Source: Clostridioides difficile (lineage in GTDB: Bacteria; Bacillota; Clostridia; Peptostreptococcales; Peptostreptococcaceae). Taken from it: DNA of 64,000 nt. Within the stretch, counting starts at the first letter, position 1, and every line of letters begins with the position of its first letter. The stretch is taken from positions 1 to 64,000 of the forward strand of contig JABBZI010000022.1 of assembly GCA_012955965.1 (NCBI GenBank), given 5' to 3'. Shown here piece by piece: positions 37,399 through 46,665 of this stretch. Position numbers and translations under genes: made by a program. The notes under the pieces were generated by a model. It did no database searches, had not been told where the DNA came from, and saw only the letters and a list, made by a program, of their open reading frames with translations.

Positions 37399-38358
37399 TT
37401 ATTCTTTCACTTCTATTGGAGCTTTTATTCTAGCTTCATATGCTTCCATCCATTCATTTGATATAACCTTATGTATAGTTTTCCCATCTACTCTATTTGA
37501 AATATAGACTGTAGGTGCTTCTTCCTCAGTTACTACCGAAAAAGTAAAGTCTGCTATATTTGTAGCTACTCCCCATTCTCCCTCATTATTCATGGCAACT
37601 AATGATAAATCACCAGCTTTCCCTCTTCTTTTAATAAGCTGTTTATCAAGTTCATTTACTGCTATATCACAAGCTTCTTGTGGATGCTTCCCATCTTTCA
37701 TAAGTCTAACTATCTCATAGGATATACATCCTTTCATCAAGTCTTCTCCTAGACCAGTAGCTGTAGCTCCTCCTATACTACTATCAACAAAAAAACCCGA
37801 ACCAGATAGTGCAGAATCTCCTATTCTGCCTCTTTTCTTCATAAATAATCCACTTGTTGAAGTAGCTGCACACATCTTCCCATTTTTATCTAAAGATATC
37901 ATTCCAACAGTATCATGACCCGCATATGGACTCAAGCCCTTATCTAAAGTCTCTTTTTTTCTTTTTTTATAATGTAACTTTGCTCTGTCAGTCAACATAT
38001 TTTTTCTTTCAAATCCATTTTTATGAGCATACTCTTCAGCACCTATTCCGACCAAAAAATTATTTACCTTCTCATAACTTAACTTTCTAGCTATACTGAC
38101 AGGATTAGAATAATCTCTTATCCCAGCAACTGCTCCAATGTCTAATGTATTACCATCCATAAATGCAGCATCAAGCTCTACCTCACAGTTTTCATTTGGA
38201 AGTCCTCCATAACCAACTGACTTATAAAATGGATAATCTTCAACTCTTCTTACAGCAAGCTCTACAGCATCTCCTGCTTCCATACCTTTTTCTAAACGCT
38301 CTGATGCCTCAGTTATACTTTCTAGAGCCATTCTCCATGTTGCTATCATTCCCCACAT
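37399..38358 (-). CDS. Glycosylasparaginase-type Ntn-hydrolase
   Basis: Family T2 Ntn-hydrolase of 319 aa, resembling N4-(beta-N-acetylglucosaminyl)-L-asparaginase, which cleaves the amide bond of GlcNAc-Asn. The self-processing site is in GHDTVGMISLDKNG, where Thr becomes the new N-terminal nucleophile after cleavage of the Asp-Thr bond. The motif GRIGDSALSGSGFFVD and GGATATGLGED match the bacterial glycosylasparaginase signature closely. There is no signal peptide, so it acts on imported substrate. It is in a PTS operon without a phospho-glycosidase. A plain isoaspartyl peptidase or asparaginase is the alternative. Confidence 0.86.
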   Translation of the reverse strand: MWGMIATWRMALESITEASERLEKGMEAGDAVELAVRRVEDYPFYKSVGYGGLPNENCEVELDAAFMDGNTLDIGAVAGIRDYSNPVSIARKLSYEKVNNFLVGIGAEEYAHKNGFERKNMLTDRAKLHYKKRKKETLDKGLSPYAGHDTVGMISLDKNGKMCAATSTSGLFMKKRGRIGDSALSGSGFFVDSSIGGATATGLGEDLMKGCISYEIVRLMKDGKHPQEACDIAVNELDKQLIKRRGKAGDLSLVAMNNEGEWGVATNIADFTFSVVTEEEAPTVYISNRVDGKTIHKVISNEWMEAYEARIKAPIEVKE

Positions 38359-38450
38359 GTCAAAATTCCCCTCCTTATTATATAGATTCTACCAATCTGT
38401 TTTTATTATAAATATTATATTATTTAGACTTGTTCGTATTAGAACATTAA

Positions 38451-38969
38451 TTAATAACAAAATTCTTCTCTCATTAAAGTTATATCCTCTTTATTTGCCA
38501 TTGATTTTGCTAGTTTACATATGTTATTTAGTGAATCATTAAGTCCAATTCCACCTTTTTTTGGTGTCTTAACTATACATATATCACTTTTATACTCGTT
38601 TATTATATCTACATTTTCTTCTGACATAGCTGCAAATGCTGATATATCCGTCTTATCATTTATATTTTTACATAATATAGCTGACATCTTAGAAAAATTT
38701 TCATAATTGAAACTTGGTCCACAAATTACTACATCAGGGTTTAATTTTTTTACCATTGCTATCATTTTATTTGTTACATCTTCTTCATTATTTATAAAAA
38801 ATTCGTCTCCACAAAATAATGTAGCTATTACTTTAGATTCATTTAAAAATGGTTCCATCATTATACCTGGACCTAATGGACTTGATTTTCCAGCAGGAGG
38901 TATATTATTTTTTTCTTTTCCTCCAGCACCAGCTTGTATTTGGTCCAATATCATAACTATTTTTTTCAT
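38451..38969 (-). CDS. GrdB-like protein (glycine/sarcosine/betaine reductase B-related)
   Basis: A 172-aa protein resembling the N-terminal part of GrdB-type reductase subunits: ILDQIQAGAGGKEKN at the start, LFCGDEFF, PDVVICGPSFNYENFSKM and a final SAFAAMSEENVDI. It has no selenocysteine TGA and is less than half the length of GrdB, so it cannot be a standard reductase subunit. It begins 11 bp after the IIC gene. Similar short genes ride with PTS operons, so a metabolic rather than Stickland role is likely. The function is unknown. Confidence 0.65.
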   Translation of the reverse strand: MKKIVMILDQIQAGAGGKEKNNIPPAGKSSPLGPGIMMEPFLNESKVIATLFCGDEFFINNEEDVTNKMIAMVKKLNPDVVICGPSFNYENFSKMSAILCKNINDKTDISAFAAMSEENVDIINEYKSDICIVKTPKKGGIGLNDSLNNICKLAKSMANKEDITLMREEFCY

Positions 38970-38979
38970 AATATTCCTC

Positions 38980-40314
38980 CTATAACACTAAATCATCAAA
39001 AGATATATCATCATCTTCCTCTTCAACGTTTGTCTTTTCCTCATTCAAATATTGTTTGTCCAGCATTTTTATAAATGGCATATACATAAATATTCCTAGT
39101 ACAAGAAGTGCTAACTGTAAAACAGCCCCTTGCCATCCTGTCGTTAGAAAACCAGAGAATATAATTGGAGTTGTCCATGGTAATTGAACTCCATTTGTAA
39201 GTGGCACCAAGCCTGCTGACATACAGAAATAAGCTATTATTATATTTATTGTTGGAACTATTGCAAATGGTATCAATAATATTGGGTTAAGCATTATTGG
39301 TAGACCAAATATCAATGGCTCATTTATACCAAATATTCCTGGTAAAATTGACAATTTTCCCATTGACTTTATACGTTTACTTTTGCATATTAATAACATA
39401 GCTATGACTAATGATAGTGTACTACCTGCTCCACCAAATGTTGCAAACATATCCTGGAATTGACCAGTTATTATGTTTGGTATTTTTGAACCAGCTTGAA
39501 ATGCAGCTAAATTTTCAGCTGATAAAATCTTTAATATAGGATTATATACAGCTCCAACAACACTACTTCCATTTATTCCAAAGAACCAAAATAAGTGTAA
39601 GAATATGTAAGCGATTGCCATTGCACCCAAGCTATTTCCTAGTTTTAATAATGGCATCTGTAAAAATTTAAATATAAATTCATGTATACTTCCATATGGT
39701 GTAGCTTCAAAGGCTATCTTAACTAAAAAGAAGACTATCATAACTATTGCGCTTGGTATTAATGCAGCAAATGATTTTGATACAGTTGGAGGAACTCCAT
39801 CTGGCATTTTCAATGTCCATCCTTTTTTGACAACTGCTGCAAACAATTTTACAGAAGTTATTGCTGTTATCATACCTACAAACATTCCTTTAGAGCCCAT
39901 CCACCCTAGTGGTATTCCTGTGACCATATAAACTGATGTTGTTCCTTCTGGTGTATATGGTATCACAAATGGTGTTACTATAAAAAAAGCAACTATTGCA
40001 ACTGCCGCTGATGCTATTGGGTCTACATCTATTTGTTTAGCATAAGAATATCCAATTCCTAAAACTGCAAGCAGAGTCATTACTTCAAATGTTGCTACAG
40101 TTGGTTGTTGTAATTTAACAGCCCAATCTGAGCCAAAAATTTGACCTACAAATTCATCCCATCCTTTTATCGGAAAATTTGCTACTAATAAAAATAATGA
40201 ACCTATTATTAATAATGGTGATGATACTAAAAAACCATCTCTAATTGCAATTAATAATTTATTTTTACCTATTTTCTCAGCCAATGGCATAAGTATTCTT
40301 TCCAATTTATTCAT
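38980..40314 (-). CDS. PTS lactose/cellobiose-family IIC membrane component
   Basis: Sugar-translocating permease of 444 aa with about ten membrane helices of the lactose/N,N'-diacetylchitobiose/cellobiose (Lac) family. Seen: LIGSLFLLVANFP, the FGINGSSVVGAVYNPI loop and GIFGINEPLIFGLPIMLNPI, which holds the conserved NEP substrate motif. An acidic tail (EEEDDDISFDD) is unusual but common in this subfamily. It follows the IIB gene by 38 bp. The substrate is unknown; the operon suggests a glycosylated amino acid or chitobiose-like compound. Confidence 0.93.
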   Translation of the reverse strand: MNKLERILMPLAEKIGKNKLLIAIRDGFLVSSPLLIIGSLFLLVANFPIKGWDEFVGQIFGSDWAVKLQQPTVATFEVMTLLAVLGIGYSYAKQIDVDPIASAAVAIVAFFIVTPFVIPYTPEGTTSVYMVTGIPLGWMGSKGMFVGMITAITSVKLFAAVVKKGWTLKMPDGVPPTVSKSFAALIPSAIVMIVFFLVKIAFEATPYGSIHEFIFKFLQMPLLKLGNSLGAMAIAYIFLHLFWFFGINGSSVVGAVYNPILKILSAENLAAFQAGSKIPNIITGQFQDMFATFGGAGSTLSLVIAMLLICKSKRIKSMGKLSILPGIFGINEPLIFGLPIMLNPILLIPFAIVPTINIIIAYFCMSAGLVPLTNGVQLPWTTPIIFSGFLTTGWQGAVLQLALLVLGIFMYMPFIKMLDKQYLNEEKTNVEEEDDDISFDDLVL

Positions 40315-40352
40315 CTATCCACCCTCATTTCCAATTATTTTCTATTACAATT

Positions 40353-40679
40353 CTACGCTTGTTTAGATTTTATTAACTTTATAGCAAGTTTTAATACTCT
40401 TTCCCCATTCATAGTTCCATAATCAGCTTCATTTATTATATCTATAGGCTTACCTTGAGCTTCAAACTTTGGCTTTAATTCCTTTAGCATGTATTTAACT
40501 TGTGGTCCTAATAATATACAATCTGGATTTTTTTCTACAACTATTTTATCAATTTCTGCGATTGGAAATGCTTCTACTTCTATTGGTAAATTATGCTCAT
40601 CTGCTACTTTCTGCATCTTACCTGCAAGCAAACTTGTTGACATCCCAAAACTACAAAATAAATATACTTTTCTTTTCAT
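40353..40679 (-). CDS. PTS lactose/cellobiose-family IIB component
   Basis: Phosphocarrier of 108 aa. The active-site Cys is in LFCSFGMSTSLLAGKM, the standard P-loop of the cellobiose IIB family. ILLGPQVKYM is the second signature. It accepts phosphate from IIA and gives it to the incoming sugar on IIC. GGGGG lies 9 nt before the ATG; IIA is 25 bp upstream and IIC 38 bp downstream. Confidence 0.95.
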   Translation of the reverse strand: MKRKVYLFCSFGMSTSLLAGKMQKVADEHNLPIEVEAFPIAEIDKIVVEKNPDCILLGPQVKYMLKELKPKFEAQGKPIDIINEADYGTMNGERVLKLAIKLIKSKQA

Positions 40680-40704
40680 TTTTTTAAATCCCCCTTAATT
40701 CTTT

Positions 40705-41013
40705 TTATTTTAATTTTTGAATTTCTTTTCTTAATATAATCATTTCTTTTATAAGATTTCTCTCACTCATACAAGTCATCAAATGGTCTTGAGAGTGAAT
40801 TAATAAGATAGATATATCTGACTTATTTCCTCCAGCTTCCTTTTGTATAAGTTCAGTTTGTACTTTATGTGCTTTTAAGATTTCTTCGTTTGCACTTTCA
40901 ACTAATTCATCTGCCTTTTTAAAATCGTTTTCCTTTGCACAACTAAGTGCTTCATAAAGCATAGATTTTGCATTTCCAGCATGAATTATAATCTTTAAAA
41001 CTATTTCTTCCAT
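40705..41013 (-). CDS. PTS lactose/cellobiose-family IIA component
   Basis: Helical IIA protein of 102 aa. The phospho-acceptor His is in LLIHSQDHLMT, and the N-terminal IIIHAGNAKSMLYEALSCA matches the first helix. It takes phosphate from HPr. AGGAGG precedes the ATG at 41013. First gene of the structural operon, after a terminator that separates it from the regulator. Confidence 0.95.
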   Translation of the reverse strand: MEEIVLKIIIHAGNAKSMLYEALSCAKENDFKKADELVESANEEILKAHKVQTELIQKEAGGNKSDISILLIHSQDHLMTCMSERNLIKEMIILRKEIQKLK

Positions 41014-41089
41014 TTTTTCCTCCTAAGTTGCTTCTCTGCTTTTAGTTAGTTTATATCTTACAAACATATAATATCGTATAAAAACAAAA

Positions 41090-41140
41090 AAACATGCACA
41101 ACTTTTTCCATCACATGGAAAATTTTGTGCTTATTCACAT
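41090..41140 (-). terminator. Terminator between the PRD regulator gene and the PTS genes
   Basis: On the minus strand GCACAAAATTTTCC pairs with GGAAAAAGTTGTGC around CATGTGAT (41136 to 41098), then ATGTTTTTTTGTTTTT. It follows the regulator stop by about 18 nt. PTS expression thus needs its own promoter or antitermination. Confidence 0.83.
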
Positions 41141-41153
41141 TTTGCTATGAATT

Positions 41154-43067
41154 TTATATAAGAATATCTTTTACTTTTGTTATATCACATTTATTTAAAG
41201 TAGCTAACATTCCTTCATCTTCGGTTAAACTAGATATTTCTTTAAATAACTCTCTAAATATTTTTCTATCATCATCTTTTTTGTAAGCTAATAAAAGTAT
41301 AATATTTATATCTTTTCCATTTCTAATTTTTATTGGCGTTTTTAATCTTGCAAAACATAACACAGATTGCTTTATATATTTCATGTCCCCATGAGGAAAT
41401 AATATCCCTTTACCAACATTAGTTGGATATGATTTTTCTCTTGTTATAATAGATTCTAAATACTCCTTTTCTGCATAATGCTTTTCAATCAATAAATTAG
41501 TTAAATATGTTATAGCTTCATAAATATCATCATGCTCTAACTCTCTTATTAAATAATCAGACATCATTAATCTGTTCATAAGTTTATATGAGGTATCTTT
41601 TTCTTTTATTTTATTTGTAAATTCTTTGAGCTTATTCTCATCTTCATCAGTAAATAATGGAGTTGTTATGAAAATTGGCTTTTGAATATTTTCATATTCT
41701 TGAAATGCAATTATAAAATCTATTGTTTTATTAAAGTTATCTCTTTTTAAATCTTCCTCTCTTAAAGTTTCAACAATTTCTATATTATCAAATCTCTTTT
41801 CTATTTTTACTTTTAATAGCATACTTACCCCAAAACTAAACGGACACACAATACTTGCTCTCTTATTTAATTCCCTTTTATTATATTTTCTTTCTAGAGA
41901 AGTTTGGAAGTGAAGCGTAAGATAACCTATTTCATCTTCAGTTATTTGCTCTCCTTTTAATTCAATTCCTATTGAATTTGATATTACTGTGAATAAAAAA
42001 CAAAACTTAGTCTTTATATTATCTAAAAGTGGATTTTCCAGATAGACATTACTTTTCATTTGGTGCATTGTAACATTTAAATGACATATTAATTGCTCAT
42101 AAAGCAGTATATCATTATTGAAATTTATTCCTGATTCCTCTGACACTAAATTTATAATTTTTTTTGTATACTCTGCTAATTCTTCATTTAAATATAGTGC
42201 TCTTTTAGTGTTACTACTATTTATTTGCTTATTCATCCCAAATATTAAAGATTCTATAAACAATTTTTCTTCATGATTTAATACTATAGATAAATTAGAA
42301 TTTAATTCATCTTCTACATCTAAAATAAGCATTTTTAACTTTAGTTCTTTCTTAGCATTTAATACTTCTAAAGAGTTTCCTAGTCTTATTCGTATTATAT
42401 TTATAAGTAAAAACAACATCAATTGCCTAAATGATATATCTGTAAGTCTTATATCCATATTTTCTTCTATAGTAGACATTATGTTTTTGACAACTATTAT
42501 ATCTACTATATGGAAATACTCTACTTCATCTATATTGAGTCTGTATTTGTCTATGTACTTAAACAAGAATGATACTAGCATTACTCTTATATCTTTCTCA
42601 TCCCCTTCAACGCATATACCACTACCTTTTTTAGTTGAGACATTTAAGTTATAGTTATTTAATGCCACTGACAATTTACTTATTTCTTCTCTTACTATAT
42701 TTTTATTTATATACAATTTATTAGATAAATCATTTAAAGTGATTTTTTTGTTGTTACAAAGCAGTAGATTCAATATCTCAACTTGCTTGTGTAGCTCACT
42801 ATTTACTCTTTTAACTTCACCTCGTAACTTCTGATTTACTAGTATTTTATCTGTATCATCTCCACTAAATTTAATTCCTATGTTAGGTTTTCTTTTTATA
42901 TAAGCATTACAAAAAGTAGATAACCAGTCATCAATATATTTGCAATCATTTCTTATTGTTCTTTCTGAGCATTCAAAATCATTGGCAATTTCATTTACAT
43001 TTATAAAATCTTTTTCTAATAGCAATGTTGTTAACAAGTTTTCCTGTCTTTTATTCAAATATATCAC
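41154..43067 (-). CDS. PRD-containing transcriptional regulator (BglG/MtlR type) of the PTS operon
   Basis: Multidomain PTS-controlled regulator of 637 aa. Order: two N-terminal helix-turn-helix regions (about 5-65, RQENLLTTLLLEKDFINVNEIANDFECSERTIRNDC cut short here, and 85-150), PRD1 (about 180-285), PRD2 (about 295-400), a IIB-like domain (about 405-490) and a C-terminal IIA(Fru/Mtl)-like domain (about 500-637) with the site FPHGDMKY. HTH domains argue for a DNA-binding activator rather than an RNA antiterminator. It is expected to switch on the PTS operon downstream when its substrate is present. Confidence 0.9.
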   Translation of the reverse strand: MIYLNKRQENLLTTLLLEKDFINVNEIANDFECSERTIRNDCKYIDDWLSTFCNAYIKRKPNIGIKFSGDDTDKILVNQKLRGEVKRVNSELHKQVEILNLLLCNNKKITLNDLSNKLYINKNIVREEISKLSVALNNYNLNVSTKKGSGICVEGDEKDIRVMLVSFLFKYIDKYRLNIDEVEYFHIVDIIVVKNIMSTIEENMDIRLTDISFRQLMLFLLINIIRIRLGNSLEVLNAKKELKLKMLILDVEDELNSNLSIVLNHEEKLFIESLIFGMNKQINSSNTKRALYLNEELAEYTKKIINLVSEESGINFNNDILLYEQLICHLNVTMHQMKSNVYLENPLLDNIKTKFCFLFTVISNSIGIELKGEQITEDEIGYLTLHFQTSLERKYNKRELNKRASIVCPFSFGVSMLLKVKIEKRFDNIEIVETLREEDLKRDNFNKTIDFIIAFQEYENIQKPIFITTPLFTDEDENKLKEFTNKIKEKDTSYKLMNRLMMSDYLIRELEHDDIYEAITYLTNLLIEKHYAEKEYLESIITREKSYPTNVGKGILFPHGDMKYIKQSVLCFARLKTPIKIRNGKDINIILLLAYKKDDDRKIFRELFKEISSLTEDEGMLATLNKCDITKVKDILI

Positions 43068-43097
43068 CTCTTTATGACTTAACTTTAATTTATTATA

Positions 43098-43365
43098 TAC
43101 AAAAAAGAGCTACACATAAAAGTATTATGCTAGCTCTCTTTAATATGATATTTAGCTGACCTGGTTTTTGACCCCACACTCGCCTACTGGAGGGTTCGCT
43201 TGGGTTCGCCGCACTACTACTCTCTCTCGATTTTATTATCGGTAGGTCTTACTTCTAAGCCGCACCATGATCATTAACCCAATTTTTAGTGTTAACTTAC
43301 GTGGATCCTTTTGCCTGCGACTGGCTTGGACTTTCAACCACAGACCTAAATATCACTTATTCATT
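43098..43365 (-). ncRNA. Structured non-coding RNA downstream of comF, probable raiA motif RNA
   Basis: About 270 nt with no open frame but strong structure. An outer stem GATATTTAG (43354-43346 region) / CTAAATATC (43155-43147 region) closes it; inside are GC-rich blocks such as GGTGCGGCTTAGAAGTAAGACC and GTAGTGCGGCGAACCC. A terminator with GAGCTAGCATAA/TTATGTGTAGCTC and TTTTTT follows at 43101-43140. GC content is far above that of the surrounding spacers. The raiA motif RNA of Clostridia is often found beside comFC and raiA (hpf) genes; that and size support the name, but I could not match a covariance model. Confidence 0.7.
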
Positions 43366-43400
43366 TTAATCTTTAAAATTAAAATTGTCAACATATAAGA

Positions 43401-44183
43401 TTATTCCATAATATAATTATCACTTGCTCTTGTCAGTAGAGTCAATACAAACACCTTATTAGCACCAGATAACTTTAGAAGTTTAGAAATTTCATTTGTT
43501 GTCAAACCAGTAGTAAATATATCATCTATTAAAAGTAGATTTTTATCATTTATTAATTTTATATTTTCTTTAATTTCAAATACATTTTCTAGTTCTTCTT
43601 TTCTTTCTTTTTTGTTTAATTTATATAGCATTCTAGTATATTTCTTTCTACTTATACAATCTAATAATGGAATATTAAGTATCTTACTTAAATTAAAGGC
43701 TATTTTTTGTGCCTGATTAAAACCTCTTTTATTCAGTCTTTTTTTATGAAGAGGGACAAATAGTATATAATCAAATTTCAAGTTTTCTAAATACAACTTT
43801 TCTTTCATTATTTGAGCTATATACTTAGCCATAAATGTCTTTTGATTATATTTTAGTCCTAATACTATCTTTTTTGTTACATCATTATATTCAATACAAG
43901 ATATAGATTTATCAAAATAAAAGTCTTTATTAAAACAATAGCTACATACTTCAAAAAACTCCTTTTCAATTGAATGACGTATTATTGGTTTTCCACATTT
44001 CATACAACCATCTTGTATAAAATTCATTTCATTAAAACAGCTTTTACATATTGAATAAGAATTTGTTTTCTTTATGGATTTATCACAAATTATGCAACTT
44101 ATATTCTCTGGATATATAAAATCCAAACATTTATTAATCATATTTTTTAAACGCTTAATAAAATTATCATTGCATACTTTCAT
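43401..44183 (-). CDS. comF: ComF family phosphoribosyltransferase-like protein
   Basis: A 260-aa ComFC-like protein. The N-terminal zinc-ribbon has four CxxC-type pairs (CIICDKSI, CKSCFNEM, CMKCGKP, CSYCFNKD). The C-terminal domain is a phosphoribosyltransferase fold with the PRPP loop LLIDDIFTTGLTT. ComF proteins help in uptake or processing of single-stranded DNA during competence. It starts 2 bp after recD2, so the two are one transcript, and the ncRNA at 43098-43365 lies just downstream. Confidence 0.93.
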   Translation of the reverse strand: MKVCNDNFIKRLKNMINKCLDFIYPENISCIICDKSIKKTNSYSICKSCFNEMNFIQDGCMKCGKPIIRHSIEKEFFEVCSYCFNKDFYFDKSISCIEYNDVTKKIVLGLKYNQKTFMAKYIAQIMKEKLYLENLKFDYILFVPLHKKRLNKRGFNQAQKIAFNLSKILNIPLLDCISRKKYTRMLYKLNKKERKEELENVFEIKENIKLINDKNLLLIDDIFTTGLTTNEISKLLKLSGANKVFVLTLLTRASDNYIME

Positions 44184-44185
44184 AT

Positions 44186-46405
44186 TTATTCTATCAACAG
44201 CCCTTCTCGTTTAAATTTATTCAACTTATATCCTAAATTTGAATACCTTTGATTCACTCTATTATTTTTTATCATATATTCAAGATATTTTACATCCCCA
44301 ACTAATACAACTAATTTTTTTGCTCTTGTTACAGCTGTATATAATAAATTACGGCTAAGTAACATAGGAGGAGCCCAAGTTATTGGTAATACCACAACTG
44401 GAAATTCACTTCCTTGACTTTTATGTATCGTTGTACAGAAACTATGGTCAATTTCATCTAATTCATCATATAAATAGGATACAATTTTAGTTTGGTCAAA
44501 TAATACATATATAGTTTTCTTATCTTTATCTATGTGGTAAACATATCCTATATCTCCATTATAAATACCCTCTCCACTTTCTTTTTGGTCTTCTGTCTCC
44601 CATTTTTTTGTATAGTTATTTTTTACTTGCATTACTTTATCTCCAACTCTAAACAGTCTTTTAGAAAAACTCTCTTCAACTTTAAATTTTTCTTTTTTGT
44701 TAAGATACTTTTGTAACTCTATATTGAGATTAGTGACTCCTAACTCTCCTTTTCTCATTGAAGATAAAACTTGTATATCTTTTAATTTATCAACTTTATA
44801 AAATTTAGGTAATCTTTCATTAACTAATCCTATTATTTCATTTAATATTTCTTCATTAGTAGATTTTCTTATAAAAAAGAAATCCTTCTCTTTTGTATTT
44901 AAATAAAGTGGCTCTCCATTATTTATTTTATGAGCATTTACAATTATCATGCTCTCCTGTGCTTGTCTAAAAATTTCATTTAATTTAACTACATTTATGA
45001 TATTAGAATCAATCATATCTTTAAGTACATTTCCAGCTCCTACAGAAGGTAATTGGTCACTATCTCCAACCAAAATTACCCTTGTTCCTAGTTTTATAGC
45101 TTTAAGCAAGTTGTACATTAAAATAATATCTACCATTGAGACCTCATCAACAATTATTACATCTGAATTTATTGGGTCTTCTTCATCTTTGAAAAAAGTT
45201 AAATCATCATCTGTTGAAAAACCCATTTCCAACAGTCTATGTATAGTTTTTGCTTCTTTATCAGAAGTTTCACTCATTCTCTTTGCTGCTCTTCCTGTGG
45301 GAGCTGCTAAGGTCACACTTTTACCATTATTCTCAAATATTTCTATGATAGAATTAATAGTGGTTGTCTTACCAGTTCCTGGACCACCAGTTATAATTAA
45401 TACTCCACTATTAATAGATTCTTTAACTGCTAAAATTTGTTTTTCTGCTAACTTGATTTTTTTATCTTCTTCCAAAATATTAATTTCACTATCTATATCT
45501 ATTTTCAGGTCTTCAAATTCATACTGTGATAATTTTACTATTTGACTACACACTCCATTTTCAGCTAAATAGTATGGCATAAGATATATAAGATTTTCAT
45601 TGTTTACTTTCTCTATATGTATTTTTTGATTATAAACTAGCATCATTATGCACTCTTTTATTATCTCTCCATTTAACTCCAATAATTTTTCCGAATCTTG
45701 TATTAAGACATGTTCTGGTAAGTATGTATGTCCATTGCTTAGAGATTTATTTAAAGTGTATAAAATTCCCTGACAAACTCTATCTTTGGAATTTTTATCT
45801 ATACCAATTTTATTAGCTATACTATCAGCCACCTTGAATCCAATTCCTCTTATATCTTCAGCAAGTTGATATGGATTTCTATTTATAACTTCTATTGCAT
45901 TGCTTTTATATTTCTTATATATTTTTAAACAGTAATTTGGTGTTATTCCAAAAGGGGATAGTTCTATTATTATATTTCTCAGTTCCCTATCTTCTTCATA
46001 GCTTTTTACTATTTGTTTTATCTTTTTACTCCCTATACCTTCTACTTCTTGCAGTCTTTCTGGTGAATTTTGTATCACATTTAGTGTATCTACACCAAAC
46101 TTATCAATTATTCTCTTAGCCATTTTTTCACCAATACCATGTATCATTCCAGAAGATAAATAAACATAAATTCCTTCTAAGGATGAGGGTGTCACTGGCA
46201 TAAAACTATTCACTTCAAACTGAGTACCATAAATTTTATGGTTTACCCATTTACCTTCAACTTCTATACTTTCTCCAATTGCCAAAGTAGGCATACACCC
46301 TACAATTACAATTTCATCCTTTTCATTTACTAGATGAGCTATTGTATATCCATTGTCCTCATTTTTAAAGACTATTTCACTTATCATTCCTTCTAATTTT
46401 TCCAT
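44186..46405 (-). CDS. recD2: RecD2-type ATP-dependent DNA helicase
   Basis: SF1B 5'-3' helicase of 739 aa, RecD2 (also called RecD/TraA), acting in recombination and DNA repair without RecBC. Seen: the OB-fold N-terminus, HhH motifs (GIGEKMAKRIIDKFG), Walker A TGGPGTGKTTTINS, APTGRAAKRMSE, VDEVSMVD (Walker B), LVGDSDQLPSVGAGNVL and a C-terminal helicase motif FCTTIHKSQGSEFPVV ... YTAVTRAKKLV. Length is normal. It is the first gene of recD2-comF. Confidence 0.97.
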   Translation of the reverse strand: MEKLEGMISEIVFKNEDNGYTIAHLVNEKDEIVIVGCMPTLAIGESIEVEGKWVNHKIYGTQFEVNSFMPVTPSSLEGIYVYLSSGMIHGIGEKMAKRIIDKFGVDTLNVIQNSPERLQEVEGIGSKKIKQIVKSYEEDRELRNIIIELSPFGITPNYCLKIYKKYKSNAIEVINRNPYQLAEDIRGIGFKVADSIANKIGIDKNSKDRVCQGILYTLNKSLSNGHTYLPEHVLIQDSEKLLELNGEIIKECIMMLVYNQKIHIEKVNNENLIYLMPYYLAENGVCSQIVKLSQYEFEDLKIDIDSEINILEEDKKIKLAEKQILAVKESINSGVLIITGGPGTGKTTTINSIIEIFENNGKSVTLAAPTGRAAKRMSETSDKEAKTIHRLLEMGFSTDDDLTFFKDEEDPINSDVIIVDEVSMVDIILMYNLLKAIKLGTRVILVGDSDQLPSVGAGNVLKDMIDSNIINVVKLNEIFRQAQESMIIVNAHKINNGEPLYLNTKEKDFFFIRKSTNEEILNEIIGLVNERLPKFYKVDKLKDIQVLSSMRKGELGVTNLNIELQKYLNKKEKFKVEESFSKRLFRVGDKVMQVKNNYTKKWETEDQKESGEGIYNGDIGYVYHIDKDKKTIYVLFDQTKIVSYLYDELDEIDHSFCTTIHKSQGSEFPVVVLPITWAPPMLLSRNLLYTAVTRAKKLVVLVGDVKYLEYMIKNNRVNQRYSNLGYKLNKFKREGLLIE

Positions 46406-46562
46406 TTTTATCTCCTAAAAATACTAATACTCGCTCCAGTTAAGTTAGTGTATTTTATATGTTAAACTATGATAGTGCTAGAAAAGTTTTTATATTTTTA
46501 TACTTAACGTAATTTCCAACTATTATACATTTTATCAGAAACAAAAAAATTGTGCATCCAAA

Positions 46563-46600
46563 AAATATGGCACCTTAAAAGACAGGTGCCATATTTCAAT
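46563..46600 (-). terminator. Terminator after the YkvI-like carrier gene
   Basis: Stem AAATATGGCACCT (46563-46575) / AGGTGCCATATTT (46584-46596) with ATTTTTTGG on the minus-strand 3' side. It lies about 70 nt past the carrier stop codon and ends that single-gene transcript before recD2. Confidence 0.87.
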
Positions 46601-46665
46601 ACCTATTTTATTTTAATTGCTTTATGTGTAATCTATAAAGTAAATTTGATAAATTTATTCTAATG

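Noticed and set aside
43140..43370. SRP RNA, tmRNA or RNase P RNA
   Set aside because: None of the conserved cores of these RNAs is present, and those genes have other usual contexts.
44949..45545. 198-codon plus-strand open frame
   Set aside because: It lies wholly inside recD2 on the other strand, has no ribosome site, and its translation is the complement of conserved helicase motifs.
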